Assembly (NCBI RefSeq): GCF_013201075.1
Contig: NZ_CP053708.1
Coordinates: forward strand, 4,283,501-4,347,500
DNA from: Lichenicola cladoniae
GTDB lineage: Bacteria; Pseudomonadota; Alphaproteobacteria; Acetobacterales; Acetobacteraceae
Direction of reading: 5' to 3'
DNA: 64,000 nucleotides
Shown here: positions 61,534 to 64,000 of the stretch, in pieces
How the letters are laid out: the number at the start of each line of letters is the position of its first letter
Numbering within the stretch: the first letter of the stretch is position 1
Position numbers and translations under genes: made by a program
The notes under the pieces: generated by a model
The model's input: the letters and a program-made list of their open reading frames with translations, nothing else
Told to the model about the DNA's origin: nothing
The model's database searches: none

Positions 61534-62922
61534 CTATCGACCCGGCGGAACGCGAGCGAACAGCATGCCCAGCCCCTCGGATACGGTCGGATGGGCCAGA
61601 ATGGCGTCACGCAGCGCCGTGTAGGGCAGGCCCCCCAGCATCGCCATCTGCACCACGGCCATGACCTCGCCCGCCTGCACGCCCAGCATCGCGAAACCCA
61701 GAATCCGATCGTCGTCGGCCGCCACCAGCGCTTTCATGAAGCCGGTCCGCTCGCCGAGCGTGCGCGCACGCGGAACGATGTCCATCGGCATCTTTGCCAA
61801 CCGGTATGCGATGCCGGCCTTCCGTGCCTCAGTCTCGCTCAAACCGACACGGGCGAATTCGGGATCGATGAACACTACGTAAGGCACCATCCGCCCAGCC
61901 GTGTTGTACGTCCCGCCGGCGATGCCGCTTTTTGCCACCCGGTAGTCATCGAGCGACACGTGCGTGAACATCGGGCTGCCGGCGACCTCACCCATGGCCC
62001 AGATCCCGGCGGCACTCGTCTTCAGGGTCTCGTCGACACGGATAAAGCCCCGCTCCGTCAGGTCCACCCCTGCAATGTCGAGCCCGATCCCGCCCGTCAT
62101 CGGCGTGCGTCCCGCAGCCACCAAAACATGCGTCCCGGAGAAGGTGCGGCCATCCTCCAGACGAACCATCACGTCGGTGCCGGAGTGGCCGGATACCTCC
62201 GCAACACGTGAGTTGAACACAAGCTCGATACCGTCCCTCTCGAGCAGGCCGCCGATCGCTGCGGCGACATCCGCATCCTCGCGCGCCGCAAGCTGCGGTC
62301 CCGCTTCGATCACCACGATTTCGCTGCCCAGGTGGCGGAAGGCCTGCGCCATCTCCATGCCGATATAGCCGCCGCCGATCACCAGCAGCCGTGTCGGCAG
62401 GATCTCGAGCAGGAGCGCTTCGACATGGGTCAGCGGGTCCGCCTCGCGCAGGCCCGGGATGGGCGGGATCGCGGCCTTGGTGCCGAGATTGAGGTAGATC
62501 CGGTCACCGGTCACGCGTCGCGGGCCCGCTTCGGTTTCGACCTCGATGGTGCGTGGGTCGACGAACCGGCCCCAGCCAAGCAGCAGTTCGAACCCGCTCG
62601 CCTCGAACGCCGCACGGTTCAGGGCAACCATGCCGGCCACGATCTCGGCAGTACGTGCGGCGACGCGGCTCATGTCGAGCGCAACGGGGCCGGACTTTGA
62701 CAGACCGAGCGTCGCCGTATGGTGTGAGAGCTCGACAAGTTGCGCGCTCCGCACCAGCGCCTTCGTCGGAATACAGGCGATGTTGATGCAGGATCCTCCG
62801 ATCATGCCGGCCTCGACGACCGCGACACGCCTGCCGGCGCTAGCCTGATCCATCGCCAGCGTCTTACCCGCCTTGCCGCCGCCGAAAACCACGATGTCGT
62901 AATGCTCGGTCTCAACCATCAA
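61534..62922 (-). CDS. FAD-dependent pyridine nucleotide-disulfide oxidoreductase
   Basis: A 462-residue class I flavoprotein disulfide reductase. It has an FAD-binding GGGKAGKTLAMDQASAGRRV, the redox pair in GGSCINIACIPTKALVRSAQ, and an NAD-binding LLVIGGGYIGMEMAQAFRHL. The C-terminal dimerisation part includes GFAMLGVQAGEVMAVVQMAM and AHPTVSEGLGMLF. It resembles mercuric reductase-like proteins but lacks the N-terminal metal domain. Its substrate is unknown. Confidence 0.94.
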   Translation of the reverse strand: MMVETEHYDIVVFGGGKAGKTLAMDQASAGRRVAVVEAGMIGGSCINIACIPTKALVRSAQLVELSHHTATLGLSKSGPVALDMSRVAARTAEIVAGMVALNRAAFEASGFELLLGWGRFVDPRTIEVETEAGPRRVTGDRIYLNLGTKAAIPPIPGLREADPLTHVEALLLEILPTRLLVIGGGYIGMEMAQAFRHLGSEIVVIEAGPQLAAREDADVAAAIGGLLERDGIELVFNSRVAEVSGHSGTDVMVRLEDGRTFSGTHVLVAAGRTPMTGGIGLDIAGVDLTERGFIRVDETLKTSAAGIWAMGEVAGSPMFTHVSLDDYRVAKSGIAGGTYNTAGRMVPYVVFIDPEFARVGLSETEARKAGIAYRLAKMPMDIVPRARTLGERTGFMKALVAADDDRILGFAMLGVQAGEVMAVVQMAMLGGLPYTALRDAILAHPTVSEGLGMLFARVPPGR

Positions 62923-62976
62923 ATTTTCCCCTGATCAAACCCTGCAGCAGCTTATCTCCGCACAGTGGCACGATGC

Positions 62977-63924
62977 TCAGCGAGCCGCCGGATCAACCTG
63001 AGCCATGCGCCTGACAACCTGTGGTGGGTGACCGAGAACGCGAAGGAAAGCCCGGCGCATTCGCTCCTGATCACCGAAACCCGTCTCGTTGGCGATGAAG
63101 TCAACGCTATGCCGGCTCTGCTCTATCATCAGCCGCGCCGCCTCGATACGGATACTCTCGATTGCCTTGGCAGGAGAGAGACCGGTCTCGTTACGAAATG
63201 CGCGGCTGAACTGGCGAGGACCGAGACCAGCGATGCGGGCAAGGTCCTCCACTGAAAGCGAAGCCTGCAGATTACGACGCACATGCGCCAGTGCCGTCTG
63301 GATACGGTCTGATTTTGGGTTGATCTGGAACAACGCGGAAAGTTGCGGCTGTCCGCCCGACCGACGGTAATCGACGACAAGTATCCGAGCAACTGAACGT
63401 GCAAGGTCGTAGCCATAGTCGTTCTCAAGCATACAAAGCGTCAGGTCGATCCCGGCGCTGTTGCCTGCTGCGGTCCAGACCGATCCATCAACCACGAAAA
63501 GACGATTTGCTTCCAAACGAATCTTCGGGAAACGCGATTTCAACTCGTCGGTGAAAAGCCAGTGTGTCGTTACCCTCCTGTCATCGAGAAGTCCTGCATC
63601 GGCAAGTGCAAAAGCGCCGGTACAGATCGATGAGATGCGGCGCGAATTCTTTGCCGCCCCGGCTATGAAAGCGATCAACTTCGGGCTGGACGGAACGACA
63701 CGTGTGTTACCGCCGATAATCAGCGTATCGAAGTGCTCGCTCCCGTATGCGGTTGTCTCCAGGCCCGTACCGGCAACCGTGGCGATCGACGCGCCATCCT
63801 CCGATAGCACTTGAATGTCATAGAGTTTCTTTTCCGCGCTGATGTTGGCGAACTCGAACACCGAAAGGGCTGCCAGGCTCATGACAGGAAAGCCCGGAGT
63901 GACGATAAAGCCTATCTTCAACAT
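62977..63924 (-). CDS. GlxA-family AraC-type transcriptional regulator
   Basis: A 315-residue regulator. The N-terminal DJ-1/PfpI-like domain includes IGFIVTPGFPVMSLAALSVF and RISSICTGAFALADAGLLDD (nucleophile-elbow Cys). The C-terminal AraC double helix-turn-helix includes SVEDLARIAGLGPRQFSRAF and DFIANETGFGDQERMRRAFL. It follows the promoter side of the flavin reductase gene on the same strand and may regulate it. Confidence 0.94.
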   Translation of the reverse strand: MLKIGFIVTPGFPVMSLAALSVFEFANISAEKKLYDIQVLSEDGASIATVAGTGLETTAYGSEHFDTLIIGGNTRVVPSSPKLIAFIAGAAKNSRRISSICTGAFALADAGLLDDRRVTTHWLFTDELKSRFPKIRLEANRLFVVDGSVWTAAGNSAGIDLTLCMLENDYGYDLARSVARILVVDYRRSGGQPQLSALFQINPKSDRIQTALAHVRRNLQASLSVEDLARIAGLGPRQFSRAFRNETGLSPAKAIESIRIEAARLMIEQSRHSVDFIANETGFGDQERMRRAFLRVLGHPPQVVRRMAQVDPAAR

Positions 63925-64000
63925 GCTTCAGGCCCATGACTTGAAAAGAGGGATGTACGACATTTGGGCATCGCAACGTAGGTGCTATTCCGTTTGTAAT

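Overview
The window looks like a piece of a GC-rich alphaproteobacterial chromosome, most likely from the Acetobacteraceae or a close relative. The pointers are a SAM-II riboswitch in front of metZ (an alphaproteobacterial regulator), IS66/IS21/IS5 elements of alphaproteobacterial type, and the general protein character. The genus cannot be named from the sequence alone.

Positions 1 to about 31,390 are an accessory region built from layers of mobile DNA. It opens with an IS30 transposase that cuts into a membrane-protein gene. Orphan small genes follow, among them two coupled miniature genes sharing a repeated motif and a possible immunity-like gene. Next come an inactivated IS5-type element (3349-4194, TA duplication) and a complete IS21 element (5202-7867, 8-bp duplication). 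After a DUF3800 gene, a transposase remnant and an HWE histidine kinase/response regulator pair there is a nested structure: the 3' end of a Na+/H+ antiporter gene is split by one IS66 element, which is itself split by a second IS66, each with a perfect 8-bp target duplication. A short stretch of small genes (His/Ala-rich protein, fasciclin lipoprotein) leads to a phage-satellite-like element at about 20.4-31.2 kb, all on the minus strand: tyrosine integrase, AlpA-type regulator, DnaB-N-like protein, AEP-like primase, cysteine-motif helicase, terminase small and large subunits, and a serine resolvase. No capsid or tail genes are visible. The core replication genes are chained by five successive 4-bp stop/start overlaps. 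A roughly 55-bp near-perfect palindrome lies inside the helicase coding sequence.

From about 31,390 to the end is ordinary chromosome. It starts with a multi-domain glycosyltransferase whose 5' end is missing at the island junction. Then come a LysR / old-yellow-enzyme / monooxygenase / peroxiredoxin cluster, DUF1653, tRNA-Gly(CCC), SAM-II riboswitch-metZ, apaG, an MBL hydrolase and folE, a two-POTRA periplasmic protein, cynS, and acetyltransferases. An oxidative-stress unit oxyR-katG with a candidate OxyR operator follows, then moaB, a shortened siroheme synthase, a PhyH dioxygenase, two acyltransferases, a HAD hydrolase, a YhaO/YhaN (SbcDC-like) nuclease-ATPase pair divergent from a cytochrome P450, a flavin disulfide reductase and a GlxA-type regulator.

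Functionally, the chromosomal half is biased towards oxidative and electrophile stress (OxyR/KatG, OYE reductase, peroxiredoxin, disulfide reductase), sulfur metabolism (metZ, siroheme) and surface polysaccharide modification (glycosyltransferase, two acyltransferases). The accessory half is dominated by transposition, decay and a replication/packaging module.
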